From JAUASV01 sp047605685 (GTDB taxonomy: Bacteria > Actinomycetota > Actinomycetes > Actinomycetales > Microbacteriaceae): DNA of 58,004 bases. This document shows, piece by piece, positions 40,043 through 52,479 of the stretch; position 1 is the first letter of the stretch; every line of letters begins with the position of its first letter. Both the position numbers and the translations under genes were made by a program. Location of the stretch: NCBI GenBank assembly GCA_047605685.1, contig JASGFF010000005.1, positions 1-58,004 of the forward strand, given 5' to 3'. Under the pieces are notes generated by a model. It saw nothing but the letters and a program-made list of their open reading frames with translations. It made no database searches and was not told the DNA's origin.

Positions 40043-40204
40043 TAGTCGCCGAGCGCGGCCGGCGCGAGCGGCACGCTGGCAGCTCGCGGATGCCGTAGGC
40101 TCGGCGACGGTCCCGGTTCGAGGATGAGTCGGGACAGGTTGTGCGCTGGCGCCGACCGAGAAGGGGACGGCCCCGTGCGGGCGGCCGGGGATGGAGAGTT
40201 CGGG

Positions 40205-42523
<2,319 letters not shown>

Positions 42524-42539
42524 CCAGCCCGCCCGCTTC

Positions 42540-42612
42540 TCCCGGATGCAGGTCGGACGTCCCGAGCGAGGGACGGACGCGGCACCACCGTCGAAACGAC
42601 CTGCATCCGGGA
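42540..42612. repeat. Long inverted-repeat element C
   Basis: Perfect 16-bp arms TCCCGGATGCAGGTCG (42540-42555) and its complement at 42597-42612, extended by weaker pairing outward (CCCGCTTC against AAAAGGGGG). The 41-base centre has its own hairpin GTCCC/GGGAC (42559-42563, 42570-42574). Right after the secreted protein gene and followed by AAAAAGGGGG, it could end transcription, but it resembles elements A and B. Confidence 0.75.
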
Positions 42613-42672
42613 AAAAGGGGGCTCCGTTCCGGCGGGGCAGTGGCTCGGCGGTGGCGGGTCGGCGGCGCTCCG

Positions 42673-42678
42673 TACACT
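42673..42678 (+). promoter_or_regulatory. -10 hexamer TACACT of recQ
   Basis: TACACT lies 10 bases before ATG 42689 and only 1 base before an in-frame GTG (42680). This supports ATG 42689 as the start on a leaderless or nearly leaderless message. Confidence 0.5.
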
Positions 42679-42688
42679 GGTGCGCACC

Positions 42689-44521
<1,833 letters not shown>

Positions 44522-44526
44522 CCGTC

Positions 44527-45340
44527 GTGGCCGCGACGACGCCCCCGCGCGCCGATCCGGCTGTCGTGCTGCTGCACGGCTGGCCCGTCACCTGGGCCCA
44601 CTGGCGGGGGCTGCTGCCGCTGCTGCGCCGCGAGGGCTTCGATCCGATCCCGATCACCCTGCCGGGGCTCGGCGCCGCGCCCCGGGACGTCCACGGTTTC
44701 GGCAAGGGTGAGCTCGCCGCCCGGCTGCGGCACCAGCTCACCGAGCGGGGCCTCGCGCTTCGCGCTCGTCGGCCACGACTGGGGCGGGACCGTCGCCGTG
44801 CTGCTGGCCGCGGCGATGCCCGAGGCGGTGACCGCGCTGGTGATCGAGGAGGAGATCCTGCCGGGGGTCGACGTGGACATCCCCGCACCGGGAGCGGAGC
44901 ACTATCCCGCCTGGCACGGCCCGTTCAACCGGGTGCCCGGCCTCGCCGAACGGCTCGTGACGGGACGGGAGCACGCCTACTACGGCGCCGTGCTGACCCA
45001 GAGCGCCGGGCCCGCCGGCCTCGACCCCGCCGTGCTGCGCGGCTACGTCGAGGCGTACCGGGCGGAGGGCGTCCTCGAGGCGGGGCTCGGCTACTACCGC
45101 ACCCGGGCCGAGGACGTCGCCGACGTCGGCCGGCTCCGGGGGAACCCGATCCGCACGCCCGTGCTCGCGATCGGCGGCCGCTACGCGATGGGCACGGCCG
45201 TCGCGGACGGCATCCGGCCGCTGGCGACGGAGGTCAGCGGCGTCGTCCTGGAGCGCTCGGGGCACTACCCCGTGGAGCAGGAGCCCAGCCCGGCGGCCGC
45301 CGCCATCGTCGGCTTCCTCCGCCGCCACCACGGCCGCTGA
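44527..45340 (+). pseudogene. Alpha/beta hydrolase (epoxide hydrolase-like), frameshifted
   Basis: Two reading frames together make one alpha/beta hydrolase of about 270 residues. The first frame (GTG 44527) gives PAVVLLHGWPVTWAHWRGLL, the oxyanion HGWP, then loses homology after HQLTERGL. From 44756 the other frame continues with RFALVGHDWGGTVAVL, holding the nucleophile Asp of GHDWGG, and later SGHYPVEQEP with the catalytic His. Removing one base, for example G 44755, rejoins them as GL-RFALVG. It is either a real inactivation or a sequencing error in a GC run. Without the join the product lacks its nucleophile. It would be an operon partner of recQ. Confidence 0.8.
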
Positions 45341-45374
45341 GGCCGAGGGCGGTGGCCGGCGCGCCGGCCACCGA

Positions 45375-45417
45375 GCGGGGCCGTTCAGCGGGCCGTTCAG
45401 CGGGGCCGTTCAGTGGG
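45375..45417. repeat. CGTTCAGCGGGGC repeat at the MFS 3' end
   Basis: Three near-identical copies of GGGCCGTTCAGCGG lie between the hydrolase remnant and the converging MFS gene, running into its stop codon. Confidence 0.65.
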
Positions 45418-46888
45418 CCACGGCGAGCTCGCCGGTGGCCGGGATGGCGAGCGAGAGCCCCTGGCCGCGGCGGCGGAACAGCAGGCCGGTGAGCACGGCC
45501 CCGCCCGCGAACAGGCCAGCGCAGCACCAGTAGACGGTCGCGTAGGAGTGCACGGCGGCATCCGCCGCGATCGTCGCGGTCGCCGCGTGGTGCTCGACCC
45601 AGGCGGTCGCCGCGCTCGCCGCGATCGTGTTGAGCAGCGCGGTGCCGATCGAGCCGCCCACCTGCTGGCTGGTGTTCGCGAGCGCCGAGGCGACGCCCGC
45701 GAAGGCGCGGTCGACGCCGAGTGTCGCGGTCTGGATCGCCGCAGGCATCACCGAGCCCATACCGAGGCCGAGCACCATGAGCGCCGGCAGCACGTCGGCG
45801 GCGTAGCCGCTGGACAGGTCGAGGCGGGTGAGCAGGACCATGCCGCCGGTCAGCAGCGTCATGCCGATCGGCACCATGACCTTCGGGCCGAGGCGGGGCA
45901 CCAGCAGGTTGGTGCCGAGCTGGGCGGCGAGCACGAGCATCCCGATCATCGGCAGGAACGACAGGCCGGTGCGGATCGGCGAGTAGCCGAGCTGCACCTG
46001 CAGGAAGTAGGTGACGAACAGGAAGATGCCGAACATGCCGATGCCGGCGATGAGCACGCTCAGGTAGGCGGCGGCGCGGTTGCGGTCGAGCACGATGGGC
46101 AGCGGCAGCAGCGGGTGCGCGGCGCGGCGCTGCCAGAGCACGAAGGCGACGAGCAGCACCACGGCGGCGGCGAGGGCGACGCCGGTGAGCGGGGCGTCCC
46201 AGCCGTCGGTCTCGGCGTGCGCGAAGCCGAAGACGACGCCGAACAGGCCCGCCGAGACGAGGGCGGTGCCCGGGATGTCGAGCCGCGGCCGCGTGCCGGT
46301 GCGGGCGATGGCGGGCACGAGCGCGAGCACGCCGATGATCGCGACGACGGCGATGACGTCGTTGATGTAGAGGTTCCAGCGCCAGTCCAGCTTCTCGGTG
46401 AGCACGCCGCCGAGCAGCAGGCCGACGGCGCCGCCGGCGCCGGCGACGGCGCCGAACACACCGAAGGCGCGGGCGCGCTCCCGGGGGACCGTGAACGTCG
46501 TGGTGAGCACGGCGAGCGCCGTGGGCGCGAGCAGGGCACCGAACGCGCCCTGCAGGGCACGCGCGGCCACGAGGATGCCGAAGCTCGGCGCCGCGCCGCC
46601 GAGGGCGGACGCGACGGCGAAGCCGAGCAGGCCGACGACGAACGTGCGCTTGCGGCCGATGAGGTCGGAGAGCCGGCCGCCGAGCAGCAGCAGGCTGCCG
46701 AAGGCGAGCGAGTAGGCGGTGACGATCCACTGGCGGTCGCCGTCGGAGAAGCCGAGGTCGGCCTGCGCCGCCGGCAGCGCGATGTTCACGACGGTGGCGT
46801 CGAGCACGACCATGAGCTGGGCGAGGCCGACGACGACGAGGGTGAGCCAGCGGCGTCCTGCAGGCCGGGCGGGAGCGGGTGAGGTCAT
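45410..46888 (-). CDS. MFS multidrug exporter, DHA2-like (TetR-linked)
   Basis: A 492-residue transporter with about 14 helices: VVVLDATVVNIALPAAQ (helix 1), GGRLSDLIGRKRTFV (motif A) and GGAVGLLLGGVL (motif C). It resembles EmrB/QacA-type exporters. It is divergent from a TetR gene with two operator-like repeats between, the normal arrangement for an inducible drug exporter. The substrate is unknown. Confidence 0.9.
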   Translation of the reverse strand: MTSPAPARPAGRRWLTLVVVGLAQLMVVLDATVVNIALPAAQADLGFSDGDRQWIVTAYSLAFGSLLLLGGRLSDLIGRKRTFVVGLLGFAVASALGGAAPSFGILVAARALQGAFGALLAPTALAVLTTTFTVPRERARAFGVFGAVAGAGGAVGLLLGGVLTEKLDWRWNLYINDVIAVVAIIGVLALVPAIARTGTRPRLDIPGTALVSAGLFGVVFGFAHAETDGWDAPLTGVALAAAVVLLVAFVLWQRRAAHPLLPLPIVLDRNRAAAYLSVLIAGIGMFGIFLFVTYFLQVQLGYSPIRTGLSFLPMIGMLVLAAQLGTNLLVPRLGPKVMVPIGMTLLTGGMVLLTRLDLSSGYAADVLPALMVLGLGMGSVMPAAIQTATLGVDRAFAGVASALANTSQQVGGSIGTALLNTIAASAATAWVEHHAATATIAADAAVHSYATVYWCCAGLFAGGAVLTGLLFRRRGQGLSLAIPATGELAVAH

Positions 46889-46904
46889 GCCGGCAACTAT
46901 ATAT

Positions 46905-46936
46905 GGAACTGATTAGTTCCGGAACCAGTAGGTTCC
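46905..46936. promoter_or_regulatory. Twin TetR operators
   Basis: Two adjoining 16-bp inverted repeats: GGAACT-GATT-AGTTCC (46905-46920) and GGAACC-AGTA-GGTTCC (46921-46936). They lie 16 bases upstream of the MFS start and about 105 bases upstream of the TetR start. Two TetR dimers could bind side by side and shut both genes. Confidence 0.75.
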
Positions 46937-47040
46937 AGAACGGGCGGTTTCCGGAAGGGGCGGTATCATGCCCACGACGACGGGCGCACAACGAGCCCGG
47001 CCGAGGGCCCGGCCGAGGGCTCACGAGGAGGACGCCCGCG

Positions 47041-47658
47041 ATGACGCAGGTCGACCAGGCCCGCCCGCGCCTCGGGCGCAAGCGCGACCCGAGCCGCGAC
47101 ACCGACATCCTGGACGCCACCCTCGACGTGCTCGCCGAGACAGGCTACGAGGGCATGACCATCGACATGGTCGCCGCCCGGGCCCGGGCCGGCAAGGCGA
47201 CGGTCTACCGCCGCTGGGCCTCCAAGGCCGAGCTCGTTGTCGACGCGATCGGCTGCCTGAAGACACCGGTCGCCCCCGAGAGCATCCCCGACACCGGCAG
47301 CCTGCGCGGCGACCTCGTCGCGCTGATCAAGGCCCCCACGATCGAGGACTCGCAGCGCAAGGCCCGCATCATGGGCGGCGTCGTCTCGCTGCTGAGCGCG
47401 GAGCCGTCGCTCGCCGAGGCCGTGGAGCGCGCCGTGGTCGCCCCCCGGGTCGAGCTCAACCGGGTGCTGTTCCAGCGCGCCATCGACCGCGGCGAGATCT
47501 CCGCCGACGTCGACATCGAGCTGCTGGCCACGGTGTCCAGCGCGATGGTGACGCAGCGCACGCTGCTGCTGCGCCAGAGCGTCGACAGGGCGTTCCTGCT
47601 CTCGATCATCGACGGCGTCATCCTGCCCGCGGCGCGCGGCGCCGGCCGCTCCGGCTGA
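47041..47658 (+). CDS. TetR family transcriptional regulator
   Basis: A 205-residue repressor. The N-terminal helix-turn-helix is TGYEGMTIDMVAARARAGKA followed by TVYRRWASKAELV; the rest is the ligand-binding helical domain. ACGAGGAGG precedes ATG 47041. It probably senses the substrate of the divergent MFS exporter and binds the twin repeats between the genes. Confidence 0.9.
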   Translation: MTQVDQARPRLGRKRDPSRDTDILDATLDVLAETGYEGMTIDMVAARARAGKATVYRRWASKAELVVDAIGCLKTPVAPESIPDTGSLRGDLVALIKAPTIEDSQRKARIMGGVVSLLSAEPSLAEAVERAVVAPRVELNRVLFQRAIDRGEISADVDIELLATVSSAMVTQRTLLLRQSVDRAFLLSIIDGVILPAARGAGRSG

Positions 47659-47676
47659 GTCCGCCCCGCGCCCGGC

Positions 47677-48054
47677 TCAGCCCTCGCCGGCGGCCCGCGC
47701 CGCCTCGACCCGGGCGCGCACCTCGGCCATGTCGAGCCCGCGCACGGCCTCGATCACCTGCTCGAGCGCCGGAGCGGGCAGCGCCCCGGCCTGGCTGAAG
47801 ACCAGCACGCCCTCGCGGAACGCCATCAGGGTGGGGATGGAGCGGATGCCCGCCGCGGCCGAGAGCGCCTGCTCGGCGTCCGTGTCGATCTTCGCGAAGG
47901 CGATGTCCGGGTGCTTCTCGCTCGCGGCCTCGAACACCGGGGCGAATGCGCGGCACGGCCCGCACCAGGACGCCCACCAGTCGACGAGCACGATGTCGTT
48001 CCCGCCCAGCACTGTCTGCTCGAAGTCCGCCTCGGTGAGCGCCACGGTAGCCAT
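47677..48054 (-). CDS. Thioredoxin
   Basis: A 125-residue thioredoxin: LVDWWASWCGPCRAFAPVFE with the active site Cys31-Gly-Pro-Cys34, and the cis-Pro loop in GIRSIPTLMAF. An extra helical tail of about 20 Ala/Arg/Glu-rich residues follows the core. It reduces protein disulfides in the cytoplasm. ATG 48054 has a TAGCCT -10 exactly 6 bases upstream and no ribosome-binding site. The upstream MFS gene ends just before, at 48064. Confidence 0.92.
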   Translation of the reverse strand: MATVALTEADFEQTVLGGNDIVLVDWWASWCGPCRAFAPVFEAASEKHPDIAFAKIDTDAEQALSAAAGIRSIPTLMAFREGVLVFSQAGALPAPALEQVIEAVRGLDMAEVRARVEAARAAGEG

Positions 48055-48060
48055 GGCCCC

Positions 48061-48066
48061 AGGCTA
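48061..48066 (-). promoter_or_regulatory. -10 hexamer TAGCCT of the thioredoxin gene
   Basis: TAGCCT on the reverse strand, 6 bases before ATG 48054, partly overlapping the stop region of the upstream MFS gene. It is a leaderless promoter. Confidence 0.55.
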
Positions 48067-49683
48067 TTCGTCGGGGCTCGGCGGGCGCCGAGAGCGCGAC
48101 GGCCGAGAGCGCGATGACGCGGTGCGCGACGACGCGGTGCGCGACGACCTCGTGCGCAGCGGCACGGTGGCCGCGAGGCCGAGCACCAGGAAGCCGGCCG
48201 CGGCGAGCGCGGAGTATCGCGTGCCCTCCGCGAAGGCCTCGCGGGCCGCCTGCCACACCTCCGGCGAGCGCTCCTGGAGCGCCGGGATGGCGGTGCCGGA
48301 GCTGTCGACGACGGCGTCGACGACCTGTTCGGCGGCGGTCGCGGGCAGGCCGTCGGCGAGCCGCGAGGCGAGGACGCCGCCGACGCTCGAGAACAGGACC
48401 GTGCCGAGGATCGCGATGCCGAGCGCCGAGCCGAGCTGGCGCGCCGTGGACTGCGTGCCCGAGCCCTGACCGCTCTGCTCGACGGGCACATCCGCGAGCA
48501 CCACCCCGGTGAGCTGCGCCGTGGCGAGCCCGACGCCGAGGCCGTAGACGAACAGGCACAGCACGATGGCCCACCACGGCGTGTCGGTTCCGATGACGAG
48601 GCCGGTCGCCCCGACGCCGACGATCTCCGCCGCGATGCCGATGCGCACCACGACGATCGCGTCGAGGCGCCCCGAGGCGCTGCCGGCGATGCCGGAGGCA
48701 ACGAAGGAGCCGACGGCGAGCGCGAGCAGCACGAGACCGGTGTGCAGCGCGTCGTAGCCGAGCACGTTCTGCAGCCACAGCGGCAGCGACAGGATGATCC
48801 CGAACTCGCCGAGCGCGACGATGAGCGCCGCGATGTTGCCGCCGGCGAAGGAGGGGATGCGCAGCAGCGAGAAGGCGATGAGCGTCGAGCGGCCCCGACG
48901 CATCCGGCGCAGCCCCCAGAGCACGTAGCCGCCCGCCGCGACGAGAGCGAGCGCGAAGCAGAACGGGATCGGCGAGAGGACGAGCCGCCACGGGGCGGGC
49001 GGCTCGTCGGAGAGCCACCAGCCGTAGCTGCGGCCCTCGATGAGGCCGAAGACGAGCGAGCCGCAGGCGAGCACCGAGAGCACGGCGCCGACGACATCCA
49101 CCCGACGGCCGGAGCCATCGCGCGACTCGTCGACGAACAGCAGCAGCCCGGCGACGATCGCGATGCCGAACGGCACGTTGATGCCGAACGCCCAGCGCCA
49201 GGAGAGGTCGGTGGTGAGCCAGCCGCCGAGCAGCGGGCCGACGGCCGCCATCCCGCCGATCGTCGAGCCCCAGACGGCGAAGGCGACGCCGCGGTCACGG
49301 CCGGTGAACGTCGCGTTGAGGCTCGAGAGCGTGCCGGGCAGGATGATCGCGCCGCCCACCCCCTGCACGATGCGCGCCGCGATGAGCAGCGCGCCGTTCG
49401 GCGCGAGCGCGGCGAGCACGGAGGCGACGGCGAAGACCACCACGCCGATCAGCAGCAGCCGGCGCCGGCCGAAGCGGTCGGCGAGCGTGCCGAACACGAG
49501 CAGCAGCGAGGCGAACACGAGCGTGTACGACTCCTGCACCCACTGCACCTGGGTGGAGGTGATGTCGAGCTCGTCGACGATCGAGGGGATGGCGACGTTC
49601 ACGATCGTCGAGTCGACGATGATGAGCGCGACGGCGACGCTGATGACGACGAGACCGATCCATCGCCGCCGCCGGTTCGTCAT
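48064..49683 (-). CDS. MFS multidrug exporter, DHA2-like
   Basis: A 539-residue transporter with about 14 helices: ALIIVDSTIVNVAIPSIVDE (helix 1), GTLADRFGRRRLLLIG (motif A) and MAAVGPLLGGWLTT. The C-terminus after the last helix is a Ser/Arg tail with SSRTA repeats encoded by a duplicated CGACGACGCGGTGCG unit (48112-48140). ATG 49683 is chosen as the first Met before the first helix. A much longer open frame upstream is only antisense of other genes. No regulator is adjacent. Confidence 0.88.
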   Translation of the reverse strand: MTNRRRRWIGLVVISVAVALIIVDSTIVNVAIPSIVDELDITSTQVQWVQESYTLVFASLLLVFGTLADRFGRRRLLLIGVVVFAVASVLAALAPNGALLIAARIVQGVGGAIILPGTLSSLNATFTGRDRGVAFAVWGSTIGGMAAVGPLLGGWLTTDLSWRWAFGINVPFGIAIVAGLLLFVDESRDGSGRRVDVVGAVLSVLACGSLVFGLIEGRSYGWWLSDEPPAPWRLVLSPIPFCFALALVAAGGYVLWGLRRMRRGRSTLIAFSLLRIPSFAGGNIAALIVALGEFGIILSLPLWLQNVLGYDALHTGLVLLALAVGSFVASGIAGSASGRLDAIVVVRIGIAAEIVGVGATGLVIGTDTPWWAIVLCLFVYGLGVGLATAQLTGVVLADVPVEQSGQGSGTQSTARQLGSALGIAILGTVLFSSVGGVLASRLADGLPATAAEQVVDAVVDSSGTAIPALQERSPEVWQAAREAFAEGTRYSALAAAGFLVLGLAATVPLRTRSSRTASSRTASSRSRPSRSRRPPSPDE

Positions 49684-49845
49684 GGACCCAGCATGCCGGA
49701 CCGGGTGCCCGGGGCGGTTGGTAGTCACCCGACAAGCGGGACGCCGGGAGGGTCCGGGCCGTTCGTGGGCGCCGGACCACCGGCTCGGCGGCCCGCGTCG
49801 CGCGGACGTACGGTGAGGGCATCCCGAGCCGATGAAGGTGCCGCC

Positions 49846-51939
49846 ATGACCCCACCCCCCCCGACGACCCAGGCCGCCCCGACGACCCAGGCCGCCCCGA
49901 CGTCCACGCCGTCCGCCGGGGACGCCGCCGTCGAGGCCGCCGTCGATGTCGAGGCGCTCGGCCGGCTGCTGCTGGGCCGCTGGGCGGCCGAGCGGCTGCA
50001 CACCCGCGAGCTCATCGAGCGGCACGGCGAGCTGCAGCGCGTCGACGGCCTGGGCATGGATGAGCACCGTGCCCGGGTGCTGCACCAGCTCGGCGTCCTC
50101 GTCGCGGAGGGCGCCGTGCACCGGGCCTTCCCGCGCAGCCTCGGCGGCGACGAGAACCACGGCGGCAACATCGCCTCCTTCGAGGAGCTGCTGCTGGCGG
50201 ACCCGAGCCTGCAGATCAAGTCGGGTGTGCAGTGGGGCCTGTTCGGCGCGGCCGTGCTGCACCTGGGCACCGAGCGGCACCACGAGCGGCTGCTGCCGGG
50301 CATCATGAGCCTCGAGGTGCCCGGCGCCTTCGCGATGACCGAGACCGGGCACGGCTCGGATGTCGCGGCCATCGGCACCACGGCGAGCTACGACGAGGCG
50401 ACGCAGGAGTTCGTCATCCATACCCCGTTCCGCGCCGCCTGGAAGGACTACCTCGGCAACGCCGCGCTGCACGGCGTCGCCGCCGTCGTGTTCGCCCAGC
50501 TCATCACCCGCGGGGTGAACCACGGCGTGCACGCCTTCTACGTGCCGCTGCGCGACGAGTCCGGCGCCTTCCTGCCCGGTGTCGGCGGTGAGGACGACGG
50601 CCTCAAGGGCGGCCTCAACGGCATCGACAACGGCCGGCTGCACTTCGACGGTGTGCGGGTTCCGCGCGAGAGCCTGCTCAACCGCTACGGCGACGTCGCC
50701 GCGGACGGCGGCTACTCCTCGCCGATCGCGAGCCCCGGTCGGCGCTTCTTCACGATGCTCGGCACCCTGGTGCAGGGTCGCGTCTCGCTCGACGGCTCCG
50801 CCACGCTCGCGGCGAAGCTCGCGCTCACGATCGCCGTGCGCTACGCGGGCGAGCGTCGCCAGTTCGACGGGCCGGACGGCGCGGAGGTGGTGCTGCTCGA
50901 CTACCAGCGTCACCAGCGCCGGCTGCTGCCGCGGCTGGCCGAGACCTACGCGATGAGCTTCGCGCACGAGGAGTTCCTGGCCGTCTTCGACGGGGTGTTC
51001 TCCGGGGCCCACGACACCGATGCCGACCGGCAGCACCTGGAGACGATGGCGGCGGCGCTCAAGCCGCTGTCCACCTGGGCCGCCCTCGACATCCTGCAGG
51101 AGTGCCGCGAGGCCTGCGGCGGTGCCGGCTTCCTGCAGGCCAACCGCATCGCCCAGCTGCGCGCCGACCTCGATGTCTACGTCACGTTCGAGGGCGACAA
51201 CAACGTGCTGCTGCAGCTCGTGGCCAAGCGGCTGCTCACCGAGCAGGCCCGGCGGCTGCGCGGGGCGGATGCCGCCACGGTCCTCCGCCTGCTCGCCGAG
51301 CGGCTGGGCGAGAGCGCCGTCAACCGCTCGGGGCTGCGCCAGCTGGGCCAGCGGCTGGCGGATGCTGGCTCCGCGGCCCGTTCCGCGGGCGCCGTGCTCG
51401 ACGCCGCCGCGCAGCGCCGGCTGCTCGCCGGGCGGGCGGAGGCGATGGTCGCCACGCTCGGCGGCCGGCTGCGCGCCGCTGCTCGGCTGGACGCGGCCGG
51501 TGCCGCCGCGCTGTTCAACGCCAACCAGGACGAGCTGCTCGAGGCGGCCCGCGCCCACGGCGAGCTGCTGCAGTGGGAGGCGTTCACGCGGGCGCTCGAC
51601 GGCGTCGAGGACGCCGGCACGAGGCGGGTGCTCGGCTGGCTGCGCGACCTGTTCGGCCTCGGCCTCATCGAGAGGCACGCCGCCTGGCACCTCGTCAACG
51701 GACGGCTCTCGGCACGGCGCGCCCGGGCCGTCACCGACTGCATCGACGACCGGCTGCTGCCGATGCTGCGCCCGCACGCCGACGACCTCGTCGCGGCGTT
51801 CGGGCTCGGCCCGGCGCTCGTGCGCGCCGAGATCGCCTCGGGCGCGGAGCGGGAGCGTCAGGACGAGGCGCGCGCCTACTACGCCGCCCAGCGCGCCGCG
51901 GGCACCGCCCCGGTGCCCGAGAAGAGCGTCCGCCGCTGA
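49846..51939 (+). CDS. Acyl-CoA oxidase / dehydrogenase family protein
   Basis: A 697-residue flavoenzyme of acyl-CoA oxidase length. After an N-terminal TTQAAPTTQAAP repeat come the FAD/acyl-CoA segments GAFAMTETGHGSDVAAIGT, NGIDNGRLHFDGVRVPRESL and YAGERRQFDG, then EACGGAGFLQANRIAQL with a TFEGDNNVLL loop, as in acyl-CoA oxidases with the C-terminal oxidase domain (residues 480-690). It likely desaturates an acyl-CoA in fatty acid breakdown. Whether it passes electrons to O2 or ETF cannot be told. The start is ATG 49846; the ribosome-binding site is weak. Confidence 0.88.
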   Translation: MTPPPPTTQAAPTTQAAPTSTPSAGDAAVEAAVDVEALGRLLLGRWAAERLHTRELIERHGELQRVDGLGMDEHRARVLHQLGVLVAEGAVHRAFPRSLGGDENHGGNIASFEELLLADPSLQIKSGVQWGLFGAAVLHLGTERHHERLLPGIMSLEVPGAFAMTETGHGSDVAAIGTTASYDEATQEFVIHTPFRAAWKDYLGNAALHGVAAVVFAQLITRGVNHGVHAFYVPLRDESGAFLPGVGGEDDGLKGGLNGIDNGRLHFDGVRVPRESLLNRYGDVAADGGYSSPIASPGRRFFTMLGTLVQGRVSLDGSATLAAKLALTIAVRYAGERRQFDGPDGAEVVLLDYQRHQRRLLPRLAETYAMSFAHEEFLAVFDGVFSGAHDTDADRQHLETMAAALKPLSTWAALDILQECREACGGAGFLQANRIAQLRADLDVYVTFEGDNNVLLQLVAKRLLTEQARRLRGADAATVLRLLAERLGESAVNRSGLRQLGQRLADAGSAARSAGAVLDAAAQRRLLAGRAEAMVATLGGRLRAAARLDAAGAAALFNANQDELLEAARAHGELLQWEAFTRALDGVEDAGTRRVLGWLRDLFGLGLIERHAAWHLVNGRLSARRARAVTDCIDDRLLPMLRPHADDLVAAFGLGPALVRAEIASGAERERQDEARAYYAAQRAAGTAPVPEKSVRR

Positions 51940-52036
51940 GCGAGCAGATGCCCGAGCGAGCGGATGCCCGAGTCGCGGATGCCGAGCGAGCGGATGCCCG
52001 AGCCCCGGATGCCGAGCCCTGGATGCCGAGCCGCCG
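51940..52036. repeat. GCGGATGCCCGAG repeats between oxidase and NUDIX genes
   Basis: The gap between the two genes is made almost wholly of five to six imperfect copies of GAGCGGATGCCCGAG, each holding the GGATGCC or GGATGCC-like heptamer. No gene is present. Confidence 0.7.
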
Positions 52037-52468
52037 ATGACCGCACCCGGGGGCGTGCCCGTCATCCGCGTCGTCGCCGCGCTCGCCGTCGACGACGCCG
52101 GCCGGCTGCTGCTGGTGCGCAAGCGCGGCACCACGGCTTTCATGCAGCCGGGCGGCAAGCCCGAGCCCGGGGAGGGCGCCGCCGAGGCGCTCGTGCGCGA
52201 GCTCCACGAGGAGCTCGGCGTCGTCGTCGCCGAGTCGTCGCTGACGCACCTGGGCCGCTTCGAGGCCCCGGCCGCCAACGAGCCCGGGCACGGCGTGGAC
52301 GCGGAGGTGTTCGCGCTCGAGCTGCCCGGCTCGGTGGCACCGCACGCCGAGATCGAGGAGCTGCGCTGGCTGCATCCCGCGCAGCTGCACCTGGTCGAGG
52401 TGGCGCCGCTCGTGACGATGCATATGATGCGTCTCATCGATGGCGGGGGCATCGGCCCGTCTCGGTAG
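52037..52468 (+). CDS. NUDIX hydrolase
   Basis: A 143-residue NUDIX protein. The box is GGKPEPGEGAAEALVRELHE followed by ELGV, with all Glu residues for metal binding. The start of the domain is VRVVAALAVDDAGRLLLVRK-like (here IRVVAALAVDDAGRLLLV). It hydrolyses a nucleoside-diphosphate-linked compound; the substrate is unknown. Its TAG stop is part of the -10 hexamer of the next gene. Confidence 0.88.
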   Translation: MTAPGGVPVIRVVAALAVDDAGRLLLVRKRGTTAFMQPGGKPEPGEGAAEALVRELHEELGVVVAESSLTHLGRFEAPAANEPGHGVDAEVFALELPGSVAPHAEIEELRWLHPAQLHLVEVAPLVTMHMMRLIDGGGIGPSR

Positions 52469-52471
52469 GAT
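52466..52471 (+). promoter_or_regulatory. -10 hexamer TAGGAT of the CitE-like gene
   Basis: TAGGAT, overlapping the NUDIX stop codon, 8 bases before GTG 52480. It may give the lyase its own leaderless transcript. Confidence 0.4.
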
Positions 52472-52479
52472 CGACCATC

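Noticed and set aside
38379..40127. A 582-codon forward frame opposite the MFS gene
   Set aside because: Antisense composition, no domain, and it lies over a complete transporter gene on the other strand.
44708..45340. Independent hydrolase gene starting at 44708
   Set aside because: It would lack the N-terminal half with HGWP, and its first residues are out-of-frame sequence; a frameshifted single gene explains both halves.
48742..49845. Upstream extension of the acyl-CoA oxidase frame
   Set aside because: It is antisense to the MFS gene 48064-49683. The oxidase homology starts after ATG 49846.
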